Shown piece after piece: positions 55,725 through 63,213 of a stretch of 64,000 nt of DNA. Location of the stretch: contig CAMDFO010000002.1 of NCBI GenBank assembly GCA_945897515.1, forward strand, positions 52,348 through 116,347. The letters are read 5' to 3'. The stretch comes from Rhodoplanes serenus (GTDB lineage Bacteria; Pseudomonadota; Alphaproteobacteria; Rhizobiales; Xanthobacteraceae). Under the pieces are notes generated by a model. The model was not told the DNA's origin, did no database searches, and was given only the letters and a program-made list of their open reading frames with translations. The position numbers and the translations under genes were made by a program. Numbering within the stretch: position 1 is the first letter of the stretch; each line of letters begins with the position of its first letter.

Positions 55725-56519
55725 TTATCCTCTCCTCACGCCGATCGCCGAGTCCGTCAGCAGCCCACCGTCGATCAGGATCGAGCTGCCGCTGATGTAG
55801 GACGAAAAGTCCGACGCCAGAAACGCCACCATGCCGGACACCTCGTCGGTCGAGGCGGCGCGCTTCATCGGCAGGCCCGCCATGATGTCGCGCCAGCGGT
55901 TCTCGTCGCCGAACTTCTCCTTGGCGAGACGCTTGGTGTTGTTGATGTGCATCTCGGTCTCGACCGGCCCTGGATTGACCGCGAGCACACGCACGCCGTA
56001 ACGGATGCTGTCGCCACCGAGCGAGCGCGAGAACATGATCAGCGTCGCGTTCGCCATGCTGCCGGCGATGTAGTAGGCGTCCGGCCGTTCGCCCGCCATG
56101 CCGGCGATGTTGATGATCACGCCGCGGCCGCGCTGGCACATCGGGCCGTAGATTTCCCGCGTCAGGTTGATCGTGCCGAATACTTTCAGCTCCCAGGACT
56201 TGCGCCAGCGCTCCTCGTCGATCTCCAGGAGCGTGCCGCGGGGCACCGCGCCCGCGCTGTTCACCAGGATGTCGACCTCGCCGCACGCCGCCGCGAGCGC
56301 CTTGATGTTGGTACTGATGCTGAGATCGGCGGAGTGCCCCACCGCCTCGACCTTGTAGTCCGCCCTGATCTGCGCCGTGACCTTGTCGAGCTCGGATTGC
56401 GTACGGGCCACCAGATGCACATCGCAGCCCTCGGCTGCCAGCGTCCGCGCGATCGCAAGCCCGATGCCCTTCGACGATCCGGTGATGAGCGCGCGGCGGC
56501 CGCGCAGATTCAAGTCCAT
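55725..56519 (-). CDS. SDR-family protein with atypical catalytic residues
   Basis: The 264-residue classical-size SDR keeps the cofactor motif TGSSKGIG (residues 13-20) and NSAG (87-90), but the tetrad is changed: K112 stands where the Asn is expected (LKVFG), A139-G140 replace the Ser (NIAGMAG), Y150 is kept and S154 replaces the Lys (YIAGS). It may be an NAD-dependent enzyme with another mechanism or a non-catalytic member. A GAGGGACG site precedes the ATG. It diverges from the Bug gene at 56635 over 115 bp. Confidence 0.83.
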   Translation of the reverse strand: MDLNLRGRRALITGSSKGIGLAIARTLAAEGCDVHLVARTQSELDKVTAQIRADYKVEAVGHSADLSISTNIKALAAACGEVDILVNSAGAVPRGTLLEIDEERWRKSWELKVFGTINLTREIYGPMCQRGRGVIINIAGMAGERPDAYYIAGSMANATLIMFSRSLGGDSIRYGVRVLAVNPGPVETEMHINNTKRLAKEKFGDENRWRDIMAGLPMKRAASTDEVSGMVAFLASDFSSYISGSSILIDGGLLTDSAIGVRRG

Positions 56520-56634
56520 GGACGGCGTCCCTCGATCATTTTCAGCACGACGCAACTATATCGGCAAATCGACAGAACCCAAGATGTTCGCCTATGCTGT
56601 GCGAAAGCGAAGCAAAAATTCCAGGGAGATGACC

Positions 56635-57603
56635 ATGCGCGTCGCGACATTGTTGAGCTTCGGTCTGATGCTTCTGGTGCTGGCGGCGCCGGGCCACGCG
56701 CAGGACTATCCCAACCGTCCGATCAAGATCGTGGTCGGCTTCCCGGCGGGCGGCGGCGTCGATACGTCCGCGCGCGTCGTCGCCCAGGAAATGTCGAAGG
56801 GCCTCGGCCAATCGATGGTGATCGAGAACAAGCCCGGCGCCGCCGGAACGCTTGGCGCGGCCGAAGTCGCGCGCAGCGCGCATGACGGCTACACCGTCAT
56901 GGTCACACCCGGCGGACACGCGATCTTCGGCGCGATGTTCAAGTCGCTGCCGTTCGACACGGTTGCGAGCTTCGACTGGATCTCGAACATCGTAACGGTG
57001 CCGTTCTTCGTGGTAGTGCCCGGCAATTCCGAATTCCGCTCGCTCGCCGACATCGTGGCGAAGGCCAAGGCCCAGCCCGGCGCAGTCACGTTCGGCAGCG
57101 CCGGACCCGGCAGCACGCATCACCTCGGCATCGAGCTGCTCGCCGGCCGGACCGGTGTGAAGTTCCTTCATATCCCTTATCGCGGCGACGCCCCGGTAAT
57201 CACCGCTTTGCTTGCGGGCGAGGTCCAGTTCGCGCTGGCGACGCCGACGCTCACGCTGGAGAACGTCAAGGCCGGAAAATTGCGCGCCATCGCGGTCGCG
57301 GGAAACACCCGCGCCGCCGCCCTGCCCGATGTCCCAACCGTCGAACAGGCGCTCGGCATCGCGAACTATGACGTGAGCACCTGGTTCGCCATGGCAGGCC
57401 CTGCCGGAATGCCCAAGCCGGTGCTCGACCGGTTGAACGCCGAGCTGCGTAAGGCGGTCGCGGTGCCGGAGGTGCGCGCACGGCTCGCAGGCATCGGTGG
57501 CGAGCCCGCTGCCGGCACACCCGCGGAGATGCGCGAGCGCGTGACGCGCGAACTGCAAATCTGGACCAGGACGGTCGACGCGGCCGGCATCGCGAAGCAA
57601 TAG
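56635..57603 (+). CDS. Bug-family (TctC-like) solute-binding protein
   Basis: A 322-residue exported protein with signal peptide ending GHAQ, then DYPNRPIKIVVGFPAGGGVDTSARV and MVIENKPGAAGTLGAAEV. AGGGAG precedes the ATG at 56635. It is single and divergent from the atypical SDR, so a shared regulatory region and perhaps a shared substrate are possible. Confidence 0.9.
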   Translation: MRVATLLSFGLMLLVLAAPGHAQDYPNRPIKIVVGFPAGGGVDTSARVVAQEMSKGLGQSMVIENKPGAAGTLGAAEVARSAHDGYTVMVTPGGHAIFGAMFKSLPFDTVASFDWISNIVTVPFFVVVPGNSEFRSLADIVAKAKAQPGAVTFGSAGPGSTHHLGIELLAGRTGVKFLHIPYRGDAPVITALLAGEVQFALATPTLTLENVKAGKLRAIAVAGNTRAAALPDVPTVEQALGIANYDVSTWFAMAGPAGMPKPVLDRLNAELRKAVAVPEVRARLAGIGGEPAAGTPAEMRERVTRELQIWTRTVDAAGIAKQ

Positions 57604-57749
57604 ACCGGACACCGCTCGCGGCCCGCGAGAAGCCGCATCGGGCCGTCATTTGCGAGGAAATCCGTTTCGACTTTAACCACTCAAAGAGGAATCGCGCACG
57701 GCACAGTTGAAAGCGGGTAGATAGTCGAACCGGAAACGGGGGTACGACT

Positions 57750-58073
57750 ATGAAAACCAAAGGTCTGCTTGTCGCCGCACTGCTGGCGATCTCGGCCTCT
57801 CAGAGCGTCAGCCAGGAGGTCTGCAATCAATCCTACCTGGCGTGCCTGAATCGCTGCACCAGCAAGCTGCCGACCGTGACGACGCAGGACCTCTGCATGC
57901 AGGACTGCCAGAGGTCGAACAACTCCTGCTCGGCAAAGTATTTCTCGGCTCCGATCCGGTCCAACCAGTACGTGGAACAGCCGACCGAAACCGGCGAGGC
58001 GATGGCCCAGGGCGACCAGCCTGAAGCTGAAACGCCGACCGAATTGAAGAAGACGACCGCGCCGAGGCGCTAA
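57750..58073 (+). CDS. Small exported protein with mirror-symmetric six-cysteine pattern
   Basis: The 107-residue protein has a signal peptide (cleavage after SVSQ) and cysteines spaced C-x6-C-x3-C-x12-C-x3-C-x6-C between residues 25 and 60, exactly palindromic in spacing. The two halves look helical (NQSYLACLNRC and LCMQDCQRSNNSC), so a disulfide-stapled helical hairpin is likely. A polar Glu/Pro/Thr tail of about 45 residues follows. A terminator hairpin lies 20 bp after the stop. No family recognised. Confidence 0.75.
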   Translation: MKTKGLLVAALLAISASQSVSQEVCNQSYLACLNRCTSKLPTVTTQDLCMQDCQRSNNSCSAKYFSAPIRSNQYVEQPTETGEAMAQGDQPEAETPTELKKTTAPRR

Positions 58074-58092
58074 GCTCTCGGCGGCCGGCACC

Positions 58093-58120
58093 AAGCGCGC
58101 AGTGTCGCTACTGCGCGCTT
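58093..58120. terminator. Convergent terminator hairpin
   Basis: AAGCGCGCAGT (58093-58103) and ACTGCGCGCTT (58110-58120) form a perfect 11-bp stem with a 6-base loop, followed by TT on the plus strand. The right arm overlaps the stop codon of the convergent cupin gene. Confidence 0.7.
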
Positions 58121-59082
58121 TTGCCGTTGCCCTCGCGCAGGAAACCGAGCTTGGTCATGACCGGCTCGTCGGTGGCGCGGAATAGCACCGCACCCTCGGC
58201 ACTGTGGTGAGTGTGCTCCTGCCATGACGGCACCACGAAGACGTCGCCGCGGCGCCACTGGAAGGTCTCGCCGTCCGCCGTGGTCGCCCCCTCGCCCTGC
58301 ACCACGCCGAACACGTTGTTGGCCATCACCTTGCGCGCCGGCGTGGCATTGCCGGGCTTAAGCTTGATCATCGACAAAGCCATGGTATCGAGCGCCGGAT
58401 CGCCGAGCGCGATCTCGACGGCGGCCCCGCCGCTGCTGGCTGCGTCGGCCTCGGCGAGCCGGCGCTGGGTGTCCGCCCAGGCAAAATGCATCGGGGAGTT
58501 GTTCGCGACCTTGATCTCGGTCTCGAACTCGTCCGGATGCGGCTCGAAGAACATCGGGTCCAGCAATTGCACCAGCGGCACGTCGAGCACGTCGAGCCAG
58601 TAGGCGCAGGCGCGGCCCTCGTTGCCATGCCCGTGCCAGCACCAATTCGGCGTCAGCACCACGTCGCCCGGCATCATCGAAAGCTTCTCGCCGTTGACGA
58701 TGGTGTAGGCGCCGGGCTCGGCGTCGATGATCAGCCGCAGCGCGTTCGGGGTGTGGCGATGGGAGCGCGCCTTTTCGCCGGGCATGATCATCTGATAGGC
58801 GGCGACAATAGTGCGCGAGGTGGCGTATCCGGTGGCCGGATTTTGCAGGATCAGGTTGCGGCGTTCGGCAAGCTCGGTGTTGATCAGCCGGCCGGCGGCG
58901 TCGAGCGCGCCCTTGGCCTGCGCGTAATCCCAGCGATGAGCGCTGAATGTCTTCTTCGGCTCCGGCCACAGCGACGGCGCGGTCTTGGCCCAGCCCGGGA
59001 CCATCATCACCTGTCCGAGCTTGCCATAGAGTTCGTCGAGCGAGCCGGACTGGGCGAATTGTTGCGGCGACGGGCTTGTCAT
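58108..59082 (-). CDS. Gentisate 1,2-dioxygenase-like bicupin
   Basis: The 324-residue protein matches gentisate and salicylate dioxygenases: iron ligands H108-R-H110 (KARSHRHTPNALRLI) and H150 (NWCWHGHGNEG) are in the first cupin, and the TPNALR.II and LDVLDVPLV wording is typical. These Fe(II) enzymes cleave gentisate between C1 and C2 to maleylpyruvate. The open frame extends far upstream, but the ATG at 59082 begins the homologous region and has GGTGG before it. No maleylpyruvate isomerase or fumarylpyruvate hydrolase is in the window. Confidence 0.85.
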   Translation of the reverse strand: MTSPSPQQFAQSGSLDELYGKLGQVMMVPGWAKTAPSLWPEPKKTFSAHRWDYAQAKGALDAAGRLINTELAERRNLILQNPATGYATSRTIVAAYQMIMPGEKARSHRHTPNALRLIIDAEPGAYTIVNGEKLSMMPGDVVLTPNWCWHGHGNEGRACAYWLDVLDVPLVQLLDPMFFEPHPDEFETEIKVANNSPMHFAWADTQRRLAEADAASSGGAAVEIALGDPALDTMALSMIKLKPGNATPARKVMANNVFGVVQGEGATTADGETFQWRRGDVFVVPSWQEHTHHSAEGAVLFRATDEPVMTKLGFLREGNGKSAQ

Positions 59083-59241
59083 GTGGACCACCATGCGGCT
59101 GCTGCGGGCACCTGGGAGACTATACGGAAAACCGCCCGCTGCCGAGACGGTCCGCGGCCTCCGGATTTCCGCTTGTTGTTGCGCCGCGCCGGCCGGTAGG
59201 ATCGTCGTCAACAAGTCGATAAAGAACAGCGGGAGGTGGTC

Positions 59242-60237
59242 ATGCTTCGGCGTGAATTCTTGCTTCGGACCGGCGGCGTTCTTGGCAGCGCGCTGGCCGC
59301 TTCCGTTCCCGGCGCAGCGCCGGCATTGGCTCAGCCGCGCAGCTATCCGACCCGTACCATCACTCTGATCGTTCCGTTCGCGGCCGGCGGGCCAACCGAC
59401 ATCATCGCACGCATTATCTCGACCTCGCTGTCGCAGTCGCTCGGCCAGAGCGTGATCGTCGACAACCTCGCCGGCGCCGGCGGCAATCTCGGCATCGCGA
59501 TGGTGGCGCGCGCCGTCCCGGACGGCCACACCCTGCTGCTGACCTCGACGGCGATCGCGGTCAATCCCGGGCTGTTCGACAACCTGCCCTACGATCCGTT
59601 CAAGGATTTCGCGCCGATCTCGGAATTGGTCAACGCGCCGAACGTGATCTACGTGCGGCCGGATTCCGGAATCACGTCGATCGCCGACCTGGTCGCCAAG
59701 GCCAAGGCCGAACCGGAAAAATACAATTATTCGTCGCCCGGCGTCGGCACCAAGTCGCATCTGACGGGCGAACTGCTCAAGCTGCGCGCCGATATCAAGA
59801 TGCAGCACGTGCCCTATCGCGGAGGCGGCCCGTCGGTGCAGGCGGTGGTCGCCGGTACGGTGCAGGTCGGCTCGGTGGCGCTGGCGCCGATCGAGCCGCT
59901 GATCAAGAGCGGCACGATCCGGGCGCTCGCTGTCACCGGCCCGACGCGCTGGTGGTCGTTGCCGGACGTCCCGACCATGATCGAATCCGGCTACCCCGGC
60001 TTCGTGTCGGACACCTTCAACGCGCTGTTCGCCCCGGCGGCCACCCCGCCGGAGGTCATCGCGCTGCTGGTCAAGGAAGCGCGGGCGGCCATGGCGAAAC
60101 CGGAGTCGCGCGAAGCGGCGCGGCGTGCCGGTTACGAGATCATCGCCGGCACTCCGGAGCAGATGACTGCGCGCCTTGTCGCAGAGATCGCCGGCGTCAA
60201 AGAACTGGTCGCGAAAGCCGGAATCAAGCCGGAGTAG
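59242..60237 (+). CDS. Bug-family (TctC-like) binding protein with Tat-like signal
   Basis: A 331-residue exported protein. The N-terminus LRREFLLRTGG carries a twin-arginine RRxFL motif ahead of the hydrophobic stretch ending ALAQ, so export may be through Tat, unlike the other Bugs here. Then come TITLIVPFAAGGPTDIIARI and VIVDNLAGAGGNLG. GGGAGG precedes the ATG. It diverges from the gentisate-dioxygenase-like gene over 159 bp; a gentisate or related aromatic acid is a reasonable but unproven ligand. Confidence 0.9.
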   Translation: MLRREFLLRTGGVLGSALAASVPGAAPALAQPRSYPTRTITLIVPFAAGGPTDIIARIISTSLSQSLGQSVIVDNLAGAGGNLGIAMVARAVPDGHTLLLTSTAIAVNPGLFDNLPYDPFKDFAPISELVNAPNVIYVRPDSGITSIADLVAKAKAEPEKYNYSSPGVGTKSHLTGELLKLRADIKMQHVPYRGGGPSVQAVVAGTVQVGSVALAPIEPLIKSGTIRALAVTGPTRWWSLPDVPTMIESGYPGFVSDTFNALFAPAATPPEVIALLVKEARAAMAKPESREAARRAGYEIIAGTPEQMTARLVAEIAGVKELVAKAGIKPE

Positions 60238-60341
60238 CCCTCCGGCACCGGCTGCAACCGGCCGTCATCGCCGCAAACCCACGTGTCGTCGTTAATCTCG
60301 CTGCTCAATCGGCGAGCGGCCGGACCGTTGCGCGCACCAGT

Positions 60342-60361
60342 TGTGGATAACCTGTGGATAA
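60342..60361. promoter_or_regulatory. Two tandem perfect DnaA boxes
   Basis: TGTGGATAA occurs at 60342-60350 and again at 60353-60361, two copies of the reverse form of the consensus TTATCCACA, 11 bp apart on one helical face. The AT-rich stretch TTAAAAACAAAGGTTAAC follows at 60424-60441. Confidence 0.7.
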
Positions 60362-60403
60362 ATCTAGTGGGTCAAGCCATTCGCAGGCGCTAAATGTTCC
60401 ACT

Positions 60404-60451
60404 GAATCAGGGGGGTTAGCTAGTTAAAAACAAAGGTTAACAATTCGTAAA
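60404..60451. promoter_or_regulatory. GANTC site and CtrA-box-like sequence
   Basis: GAATC at 60404-60408 is a CcrM-type methylation site. TTAA-N7-TAAA at 60437-60451 is one base from the CtrA consensus TTAA-N7-TTAA. Both lie in the 321-bp region before the secreted gene at 60559, which otherwise (60238-60341) shows no gene. Confidence 0.45.
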
Positions 60452-60469
60452 CAATGGGCTAAAGTGTGG

Positions 60470-60550
60470 CCACTGTGAGGAGGCCAATGGGGGGCTCAGC
60501 CCAAGGTCCTGAGCCATAACCCAACGCGGGATGAGCCGCGTCCACAGTGG
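60470..60550 (+). promoter_or_regulatory. Structured 5' leader with a 10-codon upstream ORF
   Basis: CCACTGTG (60470-60477) is inverted at 60543-60550 (CACAGTGG), whose last bases touch the GGAG ribosome site of the next gene. Between them, AGGAGG (60478-60483) precedes ATG at 60487 and the short frame MGGSAQGPEP ending TAA at 60517-60519; the SD-ATG gap is only 3 bases. GGCTCAG/CTGAGCC (60493-60515) forms a hairpin inside that frame. Confidence 0.35.
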
Positions 60551-60558
60551 AGTGTAGA

Positions 60559-61080
60559 ATGAAGTACTGTGTTGCGTTGATGGGAGCCCTGCTGGCGCTT
60601 TCGCTGGTCGGGACTTCCACCTCGGCGGTTGCCGGGGACTACCGGACGTCCAAGCACAATTGCTACAAGTGCCCGCCTCCGAAGAACTACGACAGTCAGG
60701 AGGTCGTCAAGACGACGAAGGATGTTGACCACTCGCGAGTCATCGAGACTCAGGCCGTGGTCCCCTCCAAGCGTCTGATTGAGACCAACCACCTGATCAT
60801 CCGCGAGAATGAGACCCGCAATGTCGGCGTGGTTCAGCACAACCACACCGTCATCGAAAAGGAACTCATCCTGACCAAGCGGAACGTTGACACCAAGACT
60901 GTCAACACCCAGGTCAACCTCGTGGAACACAAGTACAACACCGAGCGGAAGCGGATCGTGGAAGAGCGGGAAATCCCCGGCCACAACCGCGACCTGAGGG
61001 ATTGCGACTGCCCGACCAAGAAGTCGGTGGGCGTCCATGCCTACGGTCAAGCGCCGAAGTACGTAAGCTCGCGCTATTGA
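60559..61080 (+). CDS. Secreted protein with CxxC/CxC ends and charged beta-strand repeats
   Basis: The 173-residue protein has a signal peptide (cleavage near AVAG), then NCYKCPPPKN (CxxC), about 100 residues of alternating hydrophobic and charged strands (IETQAVVPSKRLIETNHLII, RNVGVVQHNHTVIEKEL and similar), and a RDCDCP (CxC) near the end. The frame has less GC than neighbours. The four cysteines could be disulfides or a metal site. It has a complex leader and an excellent terminator, so it is a regulated single-gene unit. No family recognised. Confidence 0.75.
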   Translation: MKYCVALMGALLALSLVGTSTSAVAGDYRTSKHNCYKCPPPKNYDSQEVVKTTKDVDHSRVIETQAVVPSKRLIETNHLIIRENETRNVGVVQHNHTVIEKELILTKRNVDTKTVNTQVNLVEHKYNTERKRIVEEREIPGHNRDLRDCDCPTKKSVGVHAYGQAPKYVSSRY

Positions 61081-61142
61081 TGATCCGCGCGCACTCCTCG
61101 CGCGGCTCATAAGAACCACGGCTGACAACAGCCGGAAATGGA

Positions 61143-61179
61143 CCGCTCCGCTGGGAAACCAGCGGGGCGGCTCTTTTTT
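61143..61179 (+). terminator. Rho-independent terminator
   Basis: CCGCTCCGCTGG (61143-61154) and CCAGCGGGGCGG (61159-61170) form a 12-bp stem with one G-T pair, a GAAA tetraloop, and CTCTTTTTT follows. It ends the secreted gene. Confidence 0.92.
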
Positions 61180-61225
61180 GGGCCGCCGTGACGCTGGTGG
61201 GGTGGCGAGGTTGGCTCGAGAGAAG

Positions 61226-61275
61226 TGGTACAGCAGGGTGGGTTCGAACCACCGACCTCCGGTTCCACAGACCCG
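61226..61275 (-). tRNA. 3' fragment of tRNA-His (GTG)
   Basis: Read on the minus strand: anticodon stem CGGGT/ACCGG with loop CTGTGGA (anticodon GTG), variable AGGTC, T-arm GGTGG-TTCGAAC-CCACC, acceptor half CTGCTGT, A73 and encoded CCA. The 5' half (acceptor ACAGCAG and D-arm) is missing: the bases at 61276-61301 do not fold or pair. A73 in place of C73 fits tRNA-His of Rhizobiales. A fragment like this is what remains at one end of an element integrated in a tRNA gene. Confidence 0.75.
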
Positions 61276-61505
61276 CCGTTCCGGAAGCCCAAGCCAAATT
61301 CGCTCGTCGCTTCAATGCTTGAAATAGACCTCCTGTTTTTTTGACCGGAGGTATGACTCTCAAACCTGTTTGATTTCAATTCTTTAGCCAGTCGCGTGGA
61401 TTTCAGTGCCTATACGGAGTCTCAAATTATAATAGCTGTCCCCACAGCATCGTGCAGGTTGGTTGTGGCTTGTTACAATTCGTGAAGTAGCCACGCTGCG
61501 CACCG
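61276..61505. other. Lower-GC region after the tRNA fragment
   Basis: The 230 bp contain T-rich stretches (CTTGAAATAGACCTCCTGTTTTTTTG near 61320-61345) and no supported gene. The drop in GC begins near the tRNA fragment and continues to about 62500. Confidence 0.5.
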
Positions 61506-61955
61506 TTGCACGACACCCGAGCACACAGCGCAACACCGCTCACGGTTACAGCCGATTTTATTCGTCTAATTGAATTGCCCGCACACTTCGAGGGCGAGTA
61601 TGCCGAAAGGCAAATACCAACGCATCCTGAGCGGCTTCATGCAAGCGCCACGTACAGCGTCCTACGGATGGACGTGTACGCGTTCGATCAGCCGCGAGCG
61701 GAGGCAACGTCTGTGGTCAAACTACAGGCGGCGTCGGCGGCCGAATTGAGCGTATCATTGAAAATATTGGCGCCCGGAGGGCAGGGCTGGATTAGTTTTG
61801 AGGATGCTGTCCGATTGTTTTCGATGCACGCAGAAGAACCCAGTGAATGGGACGCGGATCGTGTTCGTATCCTTGGCAATTTTGCAGCCGAGCGCAGATG
61901 TGAGCCGAGAACAGAACCCTCAGAGCGTCGCGTCTATTTTGCGAAAAAACCGTGA
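61506..61955 (+). CDS. Uncertain hypothetical protein
   Basis: A 149-codon frame starting with TTG, without a clear ribosome site. The translation has a plausible mixed composition (SVSLKILAPGGQGWISFEDAVRLF) and ends RRVYFAKKP. It may be a gene of a mobile or degraded region, since it lies next to the tRNA fragment and has lower GC. No family or coupling to neighbours is seen. Confidence 0.35.
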   Translation: MHDTRAHSATPLTVTADFIRLIELPAHFEGEYAERQIPTHPERLHASATYSVLRMDVYAFDQPRAEATSVVKLQAASAAELSVSLKILAPGGQGWISFEDAVRLFSMHAEEPSEWDADRVRILGNFAAERRCEPRTEPSERRVYFAKKP

Positions 61956-62058
61956 CGACGATATGGGTTGCCCGCGCCGATAGGTAACCAAGGTGACGCC
62001 GTCGCCGAGTCCAATCTCGGACTCAAGTTCCGCGACGGCAAGCCGCCGGTCTCGCCTG

Positions 62059-62271
62059 CTATTGCGCTTCGCTGGCCGAGGTCTTGCCGGTCTGCGGCCG
62101 CACGACCGTTGCCGCTGCCAGCAGAAACCAGGCCAGAAAAATGAACCAGGCTGCGTTCTCGGCCGCCAGGTCCGGGACAGAAAGAGATGTCGGGAAAGCT
62201 GCCAGAATTCCAATCATCGCCAGAAATGCAGCAATGACAAAAACCCATCCATTCGGCGCGTGCAATAGCAT
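62059..62271 (-). CDS. Small two-helix membrane protein
   Basis: A 70-residue protein with two hydrophobic helices (WVFVIAAFLAMIGILAAF and WFIFLAWFLLAAATVV) and a short polar tail. GGGGA lies six bases before the ATG. It is the best-supported gene in the 61.3-62.5 kb gap; the 240 bp between it and ctrA show no other gene. No function recognised. Confidence 0.55.
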   Translation of the reverse strand: MLLHAPNGWVFVIAAFLAMIGILAAFPTSLSVPDLAAENAAWFIFLAWFLLAAATVVRPQTGKTSASEAQ

Positions 62272-62511
62272 TGCGAATCCCCAAGGGATATTGGGCGACA
62301 GTTTCGCCGCAAGGACCCAAAGCCCGAATCCGCGGACCTTTCGTCAACCCCGGGTAGACCGCAACATGGTTAATAAAGCGTGTATGCGTTCCGACACACC
62401 ATCGCGGCCAACCATCACGGTTTCGATCATGTCGCCTACGCTCGATGCGACGACGAGTGAAATAATGCCCGACTGCGGAATGTAGAGGGAGCCCGGAGGC
62501 TCCTTGAAAAC

Positions 62512-63213
62512 TCAGGCAGATATGTTCGCCTCGGCCTCGTGCGGTTCGTGCAACACGTAGCCCCGGCCCCATATTGTTTCGATGTAGTCCTTGCCATTAG
62601 ACGCGCTGGCGAGCTTCTTGCGCAGCTTGCAAATGAAAACGTCGATAATCTTGATGTCCGGTTCGTCCATGCCACTGTAGAGCTGGCTGAGGAACATGTC
62701 CTTGGTGATCGTCGTGCCCTTGCGCAGGCTCAGGAGCTCCAACATCTGGTACTCCTTGACCGTGAGAGGCACGCGAACCTGGTTGATCTCAACCATCTTG
62801 GCGTCGAGGTTGACGATGAGATCGCCGATCTGGACAACAGACTGCGCATGGCCCTGCGAGCGGCGCACGATGGCGTGGATGCGCGCTACCAGTTCTTCCT
62901 TGTGGAAGGGCTTCGTCATGTAGTCGTCGGCGCCGAAGCCGAGACCCTTGACCTTGTCCTCGATGCCGGCAATGCCGGAGAGGATCAAGATCGGTGTCTT
63001 CACCTTGGAGACGCGCAGCGTGCGCAGCACGTCGTAACCCGACATATCGGGCAGGTTCAGGTCCAACAGGATGATGTCATAGTTGTAGAGCTTGCCGAGA
63101 TCGACGCCCTCTTCGCCCAGATCGGTCGTGTAGACGTTGAAGCTCTCGGATATGAGCATCAGCTCGATTGATTGAGCGGTCGCGCTGTCATCCTCAATCA
63201 GCAATACGCGCAT
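62512..63213 (-). CDS. ctrA: Cell-cycle response regulator CtrA
   Basis: The 233-residue OmpR-type regulator has the receiver with D51 (ILLDLNLPD), acidic pocket IEDD, and the C-terminal winged helix ([39 protein letters not shown]). These lines are diagnostic of CtrA, which with CckA-ChpT controls division, motility and replication in Alphaproteobacteria. The ATG at 63213 begins the conserved MRVLLIEDD; the upstream open frame is not used. It is monocistronic here. Confidence 0.97.
   Translation of the reverse strand: MRVLLIEDDSATAQSIELMLISESFNVYTTDLGEEGVDLGKLYNYDIILLDLNLPDMSGYDVLRTLRVSKVKTPILILSGIAGIEDKVKGLGFGADDYMTKPFHKEELVARIHAIVRRSQGHAQSVVQIGDLIVNLDAKMVEINQVRVPLTVKEYQMLELLSLRKGTTITKDMFLSQLYSGMDEPDIKIIDVFICKLRKKLASASNGKDYIETIWGRGYVLHEPHEAEANISA

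Noticed and set aside
59083..59808. Upstream extension of the cupin gene
   Set aside because: It would run antisense into the Bug gene; dioxygenase homology begins at the ATG at 59082.
60342..60451. A chromosomal replication origin
   Set aside because: Only two DnaA boxes are present and no hemE, parAB or dnaA neighbours; a regulatory region is the smaller claim.
61226..61301. A complete functional tRNA-His gene
   Set aside because: The 5' acceptor strand and D-arm are not there; bases 61295-61301 do not pair with the 3' acceptor half.
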